Part shown: in pieces, positions 1 to 7,068 of the stretch
How the letters are laid out: each line of letters starts with the position of its first letter
How positions within the stretch are numbered: the first letter of the stretch is position 1
Assembly (NCBI GenBank): GCA_004554085.1
Contig: SFNY01000065.1
Span: forward strand, 1 to 14,648
DNA from: Clostridiales bacterium
GTDB lineage: Bacteria > Bacillota > Clostridia > Christensenellales > Aristaeellaceae
Reading direction: 5' to 3'
Length of the DNA: 14,648 nt
The notes under the pieces: model-generated
The model's database searches: none
What the model was told of the DNA's origin: nothing
The model's input: the letters and a program-made list of their open reading frames with translations, nothing else
Program-made: the position numbers and the translations under genes

Positions 1-265
1 CGAGTACGCTCCGGGCAAGGACGGCATGCTGCACATCTCCAAGATGGCCAACGAGCGCGTGGAGAAGGTCGAGGATGTGATGAACATCGGCGACGAGATT
101 CCCTGCAAGATCGCGGAGATCGACTCCCAGGGCCGCATCAACCTGCTGCGCACGGATATCGTCTATGAGGACGAATCCATGCCGGTGCGCCGTCCCCCGC
201 GCCGCGACGGTGATCGCGGTGGCCGCGGCGGCGACCGCGGCGGACGCAGGCGCGACCGCGACTAA
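1..265 (+). CDS. pnp: Polyribonucleotide nucleotidyltransferase (PNPase), 3' end only
   Basis: This is the last 87 codons of an open frame that enters from the left edge (in-frame codons begin at base 2). The translation carries the end of an S1 RNA-binding domain (GKDGMLHISKMA, then a segment with NIGDEIPCKIAEID and GRINLL), followed by a basic tail rich in Arg and Gly (RRPPRRDGDRGG and RGGDRGGRRR). An S1 domain ending in this way, directly before an M16 peptidase gene, is the usual arrangement at the 3' end of pnp in Bacillota. PNPase degrades RNA from the 3' end by phosphorolysis and forms part of the RNA decay machinery. The catalytic RNase PH and KH domains lie outside the window. The RGG-rich tail is probably an extra RNA-binding extension. 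Another S1-domain protein is possible, but the neighbour makes pnp much the best choice. Confidence 0.85.
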   Translation, partial: EYAPGKDGMLHISKMANERVEKVEDVMNIGDEIPCKIAEIDSQGRINLLRTDIVYEDESMPVRRPPRRDGDRGGRGGDRGGRRRDRD

Positions 266-284
266 GACGAATTCATAGAATGCA

Positions 285-318
285 TGGGATTGGATACACT
301 GATGTGTGTCCAATCCCA
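285..318. repeat. Perfect-length inverted repeat between pnp and the M16 peptidase
   Basis: A 14-base arm (TGGGATTGGATACA) is followed by a 6-base loop and the complementary arm, with a single G-T wobble. No run of T follows on either strand, so it is not a typical intrinsic terminator. It could be an RNA-processing or stability hairpin in the pnp-M16 transcript, or a protein-binding palindrome. Confidence 0.55.
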
Positions 319-336
319 AATCATAGCTGGATGTTT

Positions 337-363
337 CGGGCGAGGAAATGCGCCCGTTTGTTT
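337..363 (+). terminator. Weak intrinsic terminator or attenuator after pnp
   Basis: A 6-bp stem CGGGCG/CGCCCG with an 8-base loop is followed by TTTGTTT. It lies only a few bases before the RBS of the M16 peptidase. It may end part of the pnp transcription and leave the downstream gene expressed at a lower level. The stem is short, so the call is tentative. Confidence 0.4.
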
Positions 364-378
364 GAATGAGGAGAAATT

Positions 379-1632
379 ATGCCTTTTGATCTTATGACGA
401 TGCCCAATGGCCTGCGGGTGATCGGGGAGCGCATTCCCCACTTCCGCAGCGCGTCCGTGGGCCTGTGGGTCGGCACCGGTTCGCAGCACGAAACGCCCGC
501 CGAGGCCGGTCTGAGCCACTTTCTGGAGCACATGGTGTTCAAGGGCACCGAGAAGCGCACCGCCCGGCAGATCGCCGAGGAGATGGACGCCGTCGGCGGT
601 CAGCTGAACGCCTTCACCTCCAAGGAGTGCACCTGCTTCTACGCCAAGACCGTGGACGAGCACCTGCCGCTGGCCATGGACGTGGTCTGCGACCTGGCGG
701 TGCATCCCAGCTTCGACGCCAAGGAGATGGAGAAGGAGAAGGGCGTGGTGCTGGAGGAGATTTCCATGTCCGAGGACACCCCGGAGGATCTGGTGCACGA
801 GCTGCTGATGCTGGCCTACTACGGCGACCAGCCCATCGCCCGCCCGATTCTGGGCAGCGAGGAGCGCATCTCCGGCTACGCACGGCAGGATCTGGTGAAC
901 TACTGGAGCGCCCGCTACCGGCCCGAGAACTGCGTGTTCTCCATCGCGGGCAACTACGACTGGGCGCGGGTGCAGGAGCTACTGGAGAAGCACCTGGGCG
1001 CGTGGACGCAGGACGGACTGCGCGAGGTGAAGTGCGTCACCCATCCCATGCCGCCCACGGTGATCACCAAGGAGAAGGAGATCGAGCAGGTGCACATCTG
1101 TCTGGGCTTCCCGGGCCTGCCCATCGGCGACGAGCGCAGCTACGAGCTGTCTCTGTTCAACAGCGTCTACGGCGGAGCCATGTCCTCGCGCCTGTTCCAG
1201 AAGATTCGCGAGGAGAGCGGCATGGCCTACACCGTGTACAGCTATCCCAACGCCTACACCGACTGCGGCATGCTGTCCGTGTACGCGGCCACCAACCCCG
1301 ACACGGCCGTGGAGGTCTATGACCAGATCCTCGAGGAGACCCGCAAAATCGCCGAGGGCGGCCTGACCCGCACGGAGTTTGACATGGCCCGGGAGCAGCT
1401 TAAGGCCAGCTTCATCATGGGCAGCGAGTCCACCTCCTCGCGCATGCAGTCCAACGGACGCCGCCTGCTGCTGCTGAACGAGACCCGCACCGAGAGCGAG
1501 GTCATCGACCGCGTCAACGCCATCGACTTCGATTCCACCAACGAGCTGATGCAGCGCATCCTCACCGCGCCCCACGCGCTTTCCCTGGTGGGCAAGGGCG
1601 TGAAGGAGCTCGCTGCAAAGATGAAAAAGTAG
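379..1632 (+). CDS. M16 family zinc metallopeptidase (pitrilysin/YmxG type)
   Basis: This 417-residue protein belongs to the short, single-unit branch of the M16 (inverzincin) family. The N-terminal half has the inverted zinc motif HFLEH (H47, E50, H51) and the third ligand 76 residues later in VVLEEIS (E127), so the active site is intact. The C-terminal half has the family signature SSRLFQKIREESGMAY followed by VYSY, which holds the Arg/Tyr pair that binds substrate. There is no signal peptide, so the enzyme is expected in the cytoplasm. M16 proteins of this size in Bacillota usually lie just after pnp, as in B. subtilis where mlpA/ymxG is close to pnpA; their natural substrates are poorly defined. 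The start ATG is supported by AGGAG at 369-373, five bases upstream. A strong terminator follows the stop codon, so the gene is the last of its transcript. Confidence 0.93.
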   Translation: MPFDLMTMPNGLRVIGERIPHFRSASVGLWVGTGSQHETPAEAGLSHFLEHMVFKGTEKRTARQIAEEMDAVGGQLNAFTSKECTCFYAKTVDEHLPLAMDVVCDLAVHPSFDAKEMEKEKGVVLEEISMSEDTPEDLVHELLMLAYYGDQPIARPILGSEERISGYARQDLVNYWSARYRPENCVFSIAGNYDWARVQELLEKHLGAWTQDGLREVKCVTHPMPPTVITKEKEIEQVHICLGFPGLPIGDERSYELSLFNSVYGGAMSSRLFQKIREESGMAYTVYSYPNAYTDCGMLSVYAATNPDTAVEVYDQILEETRKIAEGGLTRTEFDMAREQLKASFIMGSESTSSRMQSNGRRLLLLNETRTESEVIDRVNAIDFDSTNELMQRILTAPHALSLVGKGVKELAAKMKK

Positions 1633-1657
1633 GGCAGGGTGCCCTCACCCCGCCGCA

Positions 1658-1710
1658 AAACAAATGGGAGCTGCCTCAAAGCGATTTCGTTTTGAGACGG
1701 CTCCTTTGTT
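1658..1710. terminator. Bidirectional-looking intrinsic terminator after the M16 peptidase gene
   Basis: The arms GGAGCTGCCTCAAA and TTTTGAGACGGCTCC pair with one mismatch and one wobble around the loop GCGATTTCG. They are flanked by AACAAA on the left and TTTGTT on the right, which extend the stem and give a U-rich tail on the plus strand. It starts 26 bases after the M16 stop codon. Confidence 0.75.
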
Positions 1711-1749
1711 ATGCCCTGCTCCTTTTACATTATCCACGCCCGCATCGAG

Positions 1750-1801
1750 CCACCCTTGTGTAAAGGGAGGTGGCACGGCGTAGCCGTGTCGGAGGGATTG
1801 T
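1750..1801. repeat. Short copy of a dispersed palindromic intergenic repeat
   Basis: The segment begins CCACCCTTGTGTAAAGGGAG, contains a hairpin GGCACGGC-GTA-GCCGTGTC, and ends GGAGGGATTGT. The same ends (CCTCCCTTGTGTAAA and GAGGGATTGT) recur in the long copy at 3421-3577. From memory, very similar elements are scattered between genes in many gut Clostridia. It is non-coding and its function is unknown. Confidence 0.65.
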
Positions 1802-1834
1802 AACACTTCATTTTGTTAAGTTTCGCGGAGGTGC

Positions 1835-1863
1835 TTGAATCTTCACAAAAGCGGATGTACGAT
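1835..1863 (+). promoter_or_regulatory. Candidate sigma-A promoter for the M14 carboxypeptidase
   Basis: TTGAAT (1835-1840) and TACGAT (1858-1863) are separated by exactly 17 bases. Each hexamer matches four of six consensus positions. The predicted start of transcription is about 50 bases before the coding start, downstream of both the M16 terminator and the short repeat. Confidence 0.5.
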
Positions 1864-1918
1864 GTATCTGCAAATTACCAAACTAAAGTGCTAAACCAGT
1901 AAAGCGAGGAAGATGAAC

Positions 1919-3325
1919 ATGAAAGCAAATTGGATGAAAGTGATTGCCCTGCTTGTGCTTGCCGCGATGCTGATCGTCTCCACGGGTCTTGCCGAGGCGG
2001 TGGACCTTGCGGCCATCGACTGGAACGCGCGCTACACCTACGCGGAGCTGGAGGATCAGCTGCAGGCGATTGCGGAGACCTACCCGGACGTGACCGCGCT
2101 CTATCCCATCGGAACCACCTATCAGGAGCGCACACTGTGGTGCATGGAGCTGACCAACCCGGCGATTGACGAGGCCGACAAGACCGGGATCGCAGTCGTT
2201 GCGAACATCCACGGCGGCGAGCGCGAGTCCGCGTCCAGCGCGATGTACTTCGCCTGGTGGCTGGCCACCGAGTCCGCGACCGAGCAGGTGCAGCAGATTC
2301 TGGACAACTACGTGGTCTACATCGTGCCGGTGATCAACGCCGACGGCTACGAGCAGTCCTTCATCTACAACACCCGCCAGAACCTGCGTCCCCGCGACCT
2401 GAACGGCGACGGCACGGCCTTCTCCGATCCCTACACCGACATTGACGGCGACGGCTACATCGCCACGCTCTATCGCGGCACCGCCGATGCGCAGCCCGAC
2501 CGCAAGGCCACGCCGAGCTTCGGCATGGAGAGCCCGGACTGGGACGGTAACGGCGTCCTGGGCGACGATCCGCGCAACAGTGGCATCGACATGAACCGCA
2601 CCTTCGACTATCAGTGGAACCGCTTCGATGTGGAGACCGTTGAGACCGGCGTGATCGGCGCGAACGCCTGGAAGAATGCGGGCACGGCCCCGGCCACCGA
2701 GCCCGAGGTGAAGGCGATCCAGAACTTCCTGCTCAACAACGAGATCGACGCAATGGCCACGCTGCACACCGGCATCCAGTGCGTGCTCTACCCCTGGTGC
2801 TATCGCGCCTACGATCCGGAGGTGGATTCCGACGACATCCCCTACATGCAGGGCGTGGCGGCGGAGATGGCCGCAGCCTTCCAGGAGACCACCGGACGCG
2901 GCTTCTACTCCAAGTCCTCCTATGAGGATTATCCCACCAGCGCGGAGCTGATCGACTACGCCTACGGCCGCCTGAACATCCACGCCTACACCATCGAGGT
3001 GTACAGCGGCGGCAAGTCCGCGGACGGCAGCATCGAGGCCTGCAAGTGGGAGAACACGCTGCCGGAAGAGAAGTGGGTGTTCTATACCCAGGATGAGCTG
3101 GCCGCGATGGGTCTGGATCCGGCGGCGATCACCGATTCTCAGGGCAACGGTCTTGCCGAGGGCGAGGGTCTGTGGTTCTACACTGGCTCCACCGCGCAGA
3201 TGGTGGACAAGGCGCCCGAGGATCAGGCGACCATGGTGCAGGGTTGCCGCGACGCGCTGCTGGTGATGATCGCCAGCGAGCCCTACGGTGATGGCTACAC
3301 CAAGGCTGAGTATCTGAACTGGTAA
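1919..3325 (+). CDS. Secreted M14 family zinc carboxypeptidase
   Basis: The mature part is a metallocarboxypeptidase (M14) that would remove C-terminal residues from peptides or cell-wall peptides outside the cell. With Met1 at 1919, the zinc ligands are H98 and E101 in NIHGGERES and H283 in ATLHTG. The substrate-binding Asn/Arg pair is N226-R227 in GIDMNRTF, with R153 upstream, and the catalytic Glu is E360 in TIEVYSGG. Residues 1 to about 27 form a classic signal peptide (MKANWMK, a hydrophobic core, then a cleavage region near GLAEA). An insertion between residues 160 and 212 holds three acidic loops of the type D-x-D/N-x-D/N-G, suggesting bound calcium. The ATG at 1913 touches the RBS (GAGGAAG, 1906-1912), whereas the ATG at 1919 has six bases of spacing and gives the better signal peptide, so I chose 1919. 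The gene is monocistronic: it has its own promoter and a hairpin after the stop. Confidence 0.92.
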   Translation: MKANWMKVIALLVLAAMLIVSTGLAEAVDLAAIDWNARYTYAELEDQLQAIAETYPDVTALYPIGTTYQERTLWCMELTNPAIDEADKTGIAVVANIHGGERESASSAMYFAWWLATESATEQVQQILDNYVVYIVPVINADGYEQSFIYNTRQNLRPRDLNGDGTAFSDPYTDIDGDGYIATLYRGTADAQPDRKATPSFGMESPDWDGNGVLGDDPRNSGIDMNRTFDYQWNRFDVETVETGVIGANAWKNAGTAPATEPEVKAIQNFLLNNEIDAMATLHTGIQCVLYPWCYRAYDPEVDSDDIPYMQGVAAEMAAAFQETTGRGFYSKSSYEDYPTSAELIDYAYGRLNIHAYTIEVYSGGKSADGSIEACKWENTLPEEKWVFYTQDELAAMGLDPAAITDSQGNGLAEGEGLWFYTGSTAQMVDKAPEDQATMVQGCRDALLVMIASEPYGDGYTKAEYLNW

Positions 3326-3354
3326 ACTGAAAAACACATCTTCTTCTCCTCCAG

Positions 3355-3384
3355 GATGCCCCGGCGCATGTGCGCCGGGGCATC
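3355..3384. terminator. Strong GC-rich hairpin after the carboxypeptidase gene
   Basis: A perfect 14-bp inverted repeat, GATGCCCCGGCGCA and its complement, has only TG between the arms and lies 30 bases after the stop codon. No clear U-tract follows immediately (GCGCATTTCTG). It probably marks the 3' end of the carboxypeptidase mRNA, either as an atypical terminator or as a block to exonucleases. Confidence 0.6.
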
Positions 3385-3420
3385 GCGCATTTCTGCCGGT
3401 TGAGACAGCCTCCTCGGACG

Positions 3421-3577
3421 CCTCCCTTGTGTAAACAGCAGTCGCTCCCCGCGAAGCGGGTTGCGACCAGCCCGCCTTGGAATCCGCAGGATTCAGGCGG
3501 CGCTGCCGAAACCTGCGCGAAGGCGCTACGGTTTCGGTGCGTAAGGGAGCTGTCGGCGAAGCCGACTGAGGGATTGT
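3421..3577. repeat. Long, composite copy of the dispersed palindromic repeat
   Basis: It begins CCTCCCTTGTGTAAA and ends GAGGGATTGT like the 1750-1801 copy, but about 100 bases of extra sequence sit between GTGTAAA and GTAAGGGAG. The whole is a chain of palindromes: one around CCCCGC-GAA-GCGGG, one around GGAATCC-GCA-GGATT, one with outer arms CCGAAACC and GGTTTCGG enclosing GCGC-GAAG-GCGC, and GTCGGC-GAA-GCCGAC. Nearly all have a small GAA or GCA loop. The element is non-coding: open frames through it have no RBS and no protein-like composition. Confidence 0.65.
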
Positions 3578-3669
3578 TTGAACGGGCATGGAAGTCGCGC
3601 CACAAATGCCCTTTTCATCCCTGTCACACAAAAGTCCCACGTGGAAGGTCGGGGAGGGCCAGGGTGCGC
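3578..3669. other. Intergenic stretch without a recognisable feature
   Basis: Together with the hairpin and the repeat, this makes up the 432-base gap between the carboxypeptidase and MBOAT genes. I see no RNA gene, no supported small reading frame and no clear operator here; the MBOAT promoter begins just after it. Confidence 0.5.
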
Positions 3670-3698
3670 TTGCGCGGGGAGGGAAAGGGTGTTATAAT
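3670..3698 (+). promoter_or_regulatory. Sigma-A promoter for the MBOAT-murB-whiA-crh operon
   Basis: A perfect TATAAT (3693-3698) lies 17 bases after TTGCGC (3670-3675), a partial -35 box. The predicted start of transcription is around 3705, leaving a leader of about 53 bases before the MBOAT start codon. No other terminator or obvious promoter is seen until after the Crh-like gene. Confidence 0.65.
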
Positions 3699-3757
3699 AA
3701 AAACTGTGAAAGTGTGCGGTTTTTCAAATGTGCCGCATAAGCTACAAAGGAGTCCCT

Positions 3758-5170
3758 ATGGTTTTTTCCAGCAATCAATTTCTGTACTTCTTCCTCACGA
3801 TCACTCTCGTGGGCTACTTCCTGCTGCACCGCTGGCGCAGGTGGAGCAATCTGTTTCTGACCCTGGTCTCGCTGGGCTTCTACGCCTGGGGCCAGCCGAA
3901 GTTCGTGGCCGTGATGGTCGCCTCCATCGCCTGCAACTGGCTGCTGGCGCTGTGGATCGACCGCGAGAAGCGCAAGCCGGAGCGGGGACATGCGAAGCTG
4001 GCGCTGACGCTGGCCATCGTGCTGAACCTGGGGCTGCTGGGCGTGTTCAAGTACCTGAGCTGGCTGCTGGACAACGTAAACGCCTGGTTCAAGCTGTCCT
4101 TCCCGGTGCCGGAGATCGCGCTTCCCATCGGCATCTCCTTCTTCACCTTCCAGGCGATGAGCTACGTGATCGACGTCTATCGCGGCGACGGCAAGGTGCA
4201 GCACAATTTTGTGAATGTCTGCCTGTACATCTCCTTCTTCCCGCAGCTGATCGCCGGCCCCATCGTGCGCTACCAGACCATCGCGGACGAGATCGAGAAT
4301 CGCCGGGAGAACCTGCCGGACTTCGTGGAGGGCGTGCACCGCTTCATGCTGGGCTTCTGCAAAAAGACGATCCTGGCAAACAACCTGGGCCTGCTGGTGG
4401 ATACGCTGTTCGGCCTGGACCACGCGAACCTGTCGGTGGGCGGCGCATGGATCGCCGCGGCGGCGTATCTCATGCAGGTGTACTACGATTTCTCCGGCTA
4501 TTCGGACATGGCCATCGGCCTGGGCCGCATGTTCGGCTTCCACTTTCTGGAGAACTTCCGCTTCCCCTTCATCGCCAAGTCGGTGGCGGGCTTCTGGAAG
4601 CGCTGGCACATCTCCATGACCAGCTGGTTCCAGGATTACCTCTACATCCCGCTGGGCGGCAGCCGGGTCAAAACCCCGCGCCTGCTGTTCAACATGTTCA
4701 TGGTCTGGTTCTGCACGGGCCTCTGGCACGGCGCGGCCTGGACCTACGTGCTCTGGGGCTGCGGCTTCTTCGTCATGCTGGTGATCGAGCGCTTCACCGG
4801 ACTGGGCAAGTGGATGGAGAAGCACCCCGTCGGCCACCTCTACGCCATGCTGATGGTGGTGTTCTTCACGGTGATGATCCGTTGCGACAACCTGCCCCAC
4901 GCCTGGACGATGTACGGTTCGCTCCTGGGCGTGAACGGCGCGGCGCTGTGGAACAGCGTCACCACCGTGCTCTGCCGGGAGTACGGCTGGTTCTTCCTGG
5001 CGGCGCTGGTCTGCGGCCTGCCGGTGCGGGACTTCATCGTGGGCAAGCTGCGCGTGAACGAGAACCTGGTGCGCGTTGCGGGCGCGGTGGCGCTGGTGGC
5101 GCTGTTCGGCATCTCCGTCAGCTACATCGCCGTCAACGGCTACAACCCCTTCATCTACTTCAATTTCTGA
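3758..5170 (+). CDS. MBOAT family membrane-bound O-acyltransferase (AlgI/DltB/PatA type)
   Basis: The protein has 470 residues, the usual AlgI/PatA length, with many hydrophobic membrane segments starting at the N-terminal FLYFFLTITLVGYFLL. The family blocks are present in order: MVFSSNQFLYFF at the start, NLFLTLVSLGFYAWG near residues 31-45, LPIGISFFTFQAMSY at 122-136, FKYL at 97-100, KRWHISMTSWFQDYLYIPLGG at 281-301 with H284, and TGLWHGAAWTYVLWG at 320-334 with the catalytic H324, and the usual ending PFIYFNF. Such enzymes move acyl groups across the membrane to O-acylate peptidoglycan, teichoic acids or exopolysaccharides. The substrate is unknown. The usual SGNH/AlgJ/PatB partner is not next to it; murB follows after 16 bases instead. 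The ATG at 3758 is chosen over 3728 because AAAGGAG at 3746-3752 lies five bases before it and the family N-terminus begins there. Confidence 0.92.
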   Translation: MVFSSNQFLYFFLTITLVGYFLLHRWRRWSNLFLTLVSLGFYAWGQPKFVAVMVASIACNWLLALWIDREKRKPERGHAKLALTLAIVLNLGLLGVFKYLSWLLDNVNAWFKLSFPVPEIALPIGISFFTFQAMSYVIDVYRGDGKVQHNFVNVCLYISFFPQLIAGPIVRYQTIADEIENRRENLPDFVEGVHRFMLGFCKKTILANNLGLLVDTLFGLDHANLSVGGAWIAAAAYLMQVYYDFSGYSDMAIGLGRMFGFHFLENFRFPFIAKSVAGFWKRWHISMTSWFQDYLYIPLGGSRVKTPRLLFNMFMVWFCTGLWHGAAWTYVLWGCGFFVMLVIERFTGLGKWMEKHPVGHLYAMLMVVFFTVMIRCDNLPHAWTMYGSLLGVNGAALWNSVTTVLCREYGWFFLAALVCGLPVRDFIVGKLRVNENLVRVAGAVALVALFGISVSYIAVNGYNPFIYFNF

Positions 5171-5186
5171 GGACAGGAGGATGCAT

Positions 5187-6089
5187 ATGCAGCATCTGTT
5201 GAATACGCTTCGCAACATCGCGCCGGATCGCGTGCTGGAAAACGCGCCGATGTCCCGCTACACCACCTTCCGCGTGGGCGGCCCCGCCGATGCGCTGTTC
5301 TTTCCGGCGAGCGTGGAGGAGCTTCAGAGGGCGCTGGCGGCGGCGAAGGCGCAGGGAATCCAAGTCTGCCTGATCGGCAACGGCTCGAATCTCATCGTGC
5401 GCGACGGCGGCATTCGCGGCCTGGTGATCGCCCTGGGCGAGCCCTTCTCCGAGCTTCGGGTGGAGGGCGCGCAGGTCTGGGCGCAGGCGGGCGCACGGCT
5501 GTCCGCGGTGGCAGCTGCGGCCCAGCGCGCGGGCCTGACGGGCCTGGAGTTCGCCAGCGGCATTCCGGGCACCCTGGGCGGCGGCTGCGCCATGAACGCG
5601 GGGGCCTACGGCGGGGAGCTGAAGGACGTGCTGCTCTGGGCGGACGTGCTGCTGGACGGCGAGCTGCGCCGCCTGTGCCGCGATGAGATGGAGATGGGCT
5701 ATCGCAGCACGATGCCGCTGCGACGGGGAGCCATCGTGGTCTCGGCCTGCTTCGAGCTGCGCCGAGATGATCCCGAGGCCATACAGGAGCGCATGCGGGA
5801 TCTGGCAAACCGCCGCCGAGCGAAGCAGCCGCTGAACCTGCCCAGCGCAGGCTCCACCTTCAAGCGCCCGGAGGGCCACTTCGCCGGGGCGCTGATCGAG
5901 CAGTGCGAACTCAAGGGCTGCACCATCGGCGGCGCACAGGTGAGCGAAAAGCACGCGGGCTTCATCGTGAACGTGGGTGACGCCACCGCAGCGGACATCC
6001 TGCGGCTCATTGAGCATGTGCAGCGCGTCGTGCAGGCGCAAACCGGCGTGCTGCTGGAGACGGAAGTGCGCATACTGGGGGAAAACTGA
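5187..6089 (+). CDS. murB: UDP-N-acetylenolpyruvoylglucosamine reductase MurB
   Basis: MurB is the flavoenzyme that uses NADPH to reduce UDP-GlcNAc-enolpyruvate to UDP-MurNAc, the second committed step of peptidoglycan precursor synthesis in the cytoplasm. The 300-residue length fits a type II MurB. The FAD-binding part has YTTFRVGGPADALFFP, GNGSNLIVRDGGIRGLVI and EFASGIPGTLGGGCAMNAGA. The C-terminal part has GYRST, the catalytic-serine segment SAGSTFKRP, and the Glu in LETEVRILG. Two in-frame ATGs follow the RBS AGGAGG (5175-5180): 5181 touches it, while 5187 has six bases of spacing, so I use 5187. The gene sits 16 bases after the MBOAT stop and its stop codon directly touches the whiA start, so all are probably on one mRNA. 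Confidence 0.96.
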   Translation: MQHLLNTLRNIAPDRVLENAPMSRYTTFRVGGPADALFFPASVEELQRALAAAKAQGIQVCLIGNGSNLIVRDGGIRGLVIALGEPFSELRVEGAQVWAQAGARLSAVAAAAQRAGLTGLEFASGIPGTLGGGCAMNAGAYGGELKDVLLWADVLLDGELRRLCRDEMEMGYRSTMPLRRGAIVVSACFELRRDDPEAIQERMRDLANRRRAKQPLNLPSAGSTFKRPEGHFAGALIEQCELKGCTIGGAQVSEKHAGFIVNVGDATAADILRLIEHVQRVVQAQTGVLLETEVRILGEN

Positions 6090-7055
6090 ATGTCCTTTGC
6101 ATCAAATGCCCGCGCGGAGATGGCGCGGGAGCTGTGTACCGAAAAATGCTGTTCCCGCGCGGAGCTGGCGGCTGCGCTGCTGGCTTCGGGCGGCATTTCT
6201 TATCGCTTCGGTCGCGAGGCGGGCTATGCGCTGTCCATCACGGCGGCGGAGGCGGCGGTGGTGCGCCACTACTTTCAGCTGCTCAAGCGCCACTTCGGCG
6301 TGACGGCCCAGATCCGCACGCTGCGCAGCAACTCGCTGAACGGCATGACGCGCTACCAGCTGGTGATCCCGGAGGAAGACTCCATGGCGCTGCTGCACGA
6401 GGCCGCCCTGTATGATCCGGACGCGCCCTTCGGCCTGCGCGCCGTGCCGCCGGACGCGCTGCTGAACTACGCCTGCTGCAAGAAGGCGTTTTTGAAGAGC
6501 GCCTTCATGGTCTGCGGCGGAATGTCCAATCCAGAGATCGCATATCATATTGAGATCGCCGCCCCCAGCGAGGATTTCGCCGATTTCGTTATAAAAAATC
6601 TCAATTATTATGAAATTGGCGCAAAAAAAGCGTGCAGAAAAGCAAAGTTTGTGGTATACTTAAAGAAGAGTGACGATGTTTCCGATGTGCTGACGCTGAT
6701 GGGCGCGTCCCAATCGGTGTTGGCGCTGCAAAATGTTCGCATCAAGAAGGATGTGAGCAATCGGGTCAACCGGCAGGTGAACTGCGATTCCTCCAACATC
6801 AATCGGGTGATGGAGACGGCGCTGAAGCAGATCGAGGACATTCGCTATATCGAACAGGAGATTGGTCTGGAAAAGCTGCCCCTGCCCCTGCGGGACATCG
6901 CCGAAGCGCGGGTGAACAACGCCGCCACTTCCCTGGCCGGACTCGGGGAGATGATGGAGCCTCCGATTGGAAAGTCGGGGGTCAATGCGCGTTTGCGCCG
7001 CATCTCCGAAATCGCGCAGAAGCTGCGCTGCGGGGAGGAAATTGAATTGAAGTGA
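6090..7055 (+). CDS. whiA: DNA-binding protein WhiA
   Basis: WhiA is a conserved Gram-positive protein with an N-terminal LAGLIDADG-like fold and a C-terminal helix-turn-helix. It controls sporulation septation in Streptomyces and affects division and chromosome segregation in B. subtilis. The 321 residues match the family. Recognisable blocks include an N-terminal CCSRAELAAALLASGG, LNYACCKKAFLKSAFMVCGG (about 125-145), the segment VIKNLNYYEIGAKKACRKAK (about 168-187) followed by FVVYLKKSDDVSDVLTLMGA, and NRQVNCDSSNINRVMETALK at the start of the C-terminal domain. The start ATG directly follows the murB stop (TGAATG), with a GGGGGAA stretch upstream as RBS, implying translational coupling. 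Unlike the familiar rapZ-yvcK-whiA-crh order, rapZ and yvcK are absent here. Codons from about 6580 to 6680 are markedly AT-rich compared with the rest. Confidence 0.95.
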   Translation: MSFASNARAEMARELCTEKCCSRAELAAALLASGGISYRFGREAGYALSITAAEAAVVRHYFQLLKRHFGVTAQIRTLRSNSLNGMTRYQLVIPEEDSMALLHEAALYDPDAPFGLRAVPPDALLNYACCKKAFLKSAFMVCGGMSNPEIAYHIEIAAPSEDFADFVIKNLNYYEIGAKKACRKAKFVVYLKKSDDVSDVLTLMGASQSVLALQNVRIKKDVSNRVNRQVNCDSSNINRVMETALKQIEDIRYIEQEIGLEKLPLPLRDIAEARVNNAATSLAGLGEMMEPPIGKSGVNARLRRISEIAQKLRCGEEIELK

Positions 7056-7068
7056 AAGGATCAAGGTA

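Noticed and set aside
1883..3640. Long minus-strand open frame of 585 codons opposite the M14 carboxypeptidase
   Set aside because: It is a shadow of a GC-rich gene: its composition is dominated by His, Gly, Val and Arg, no RBS or family motif is seen, and the plus-strand gene has a signal peptide and catalytic residues.
3370..5202. Plus-strand frame of 610 codons through the long repeat and the MBOAT gene
   Set aside because: It begins inside the hairpin and repeat, has no RBS, and its residues are low-complexity Arg/Gly/Pro-rich; the MBOAT frame has all family blocks.
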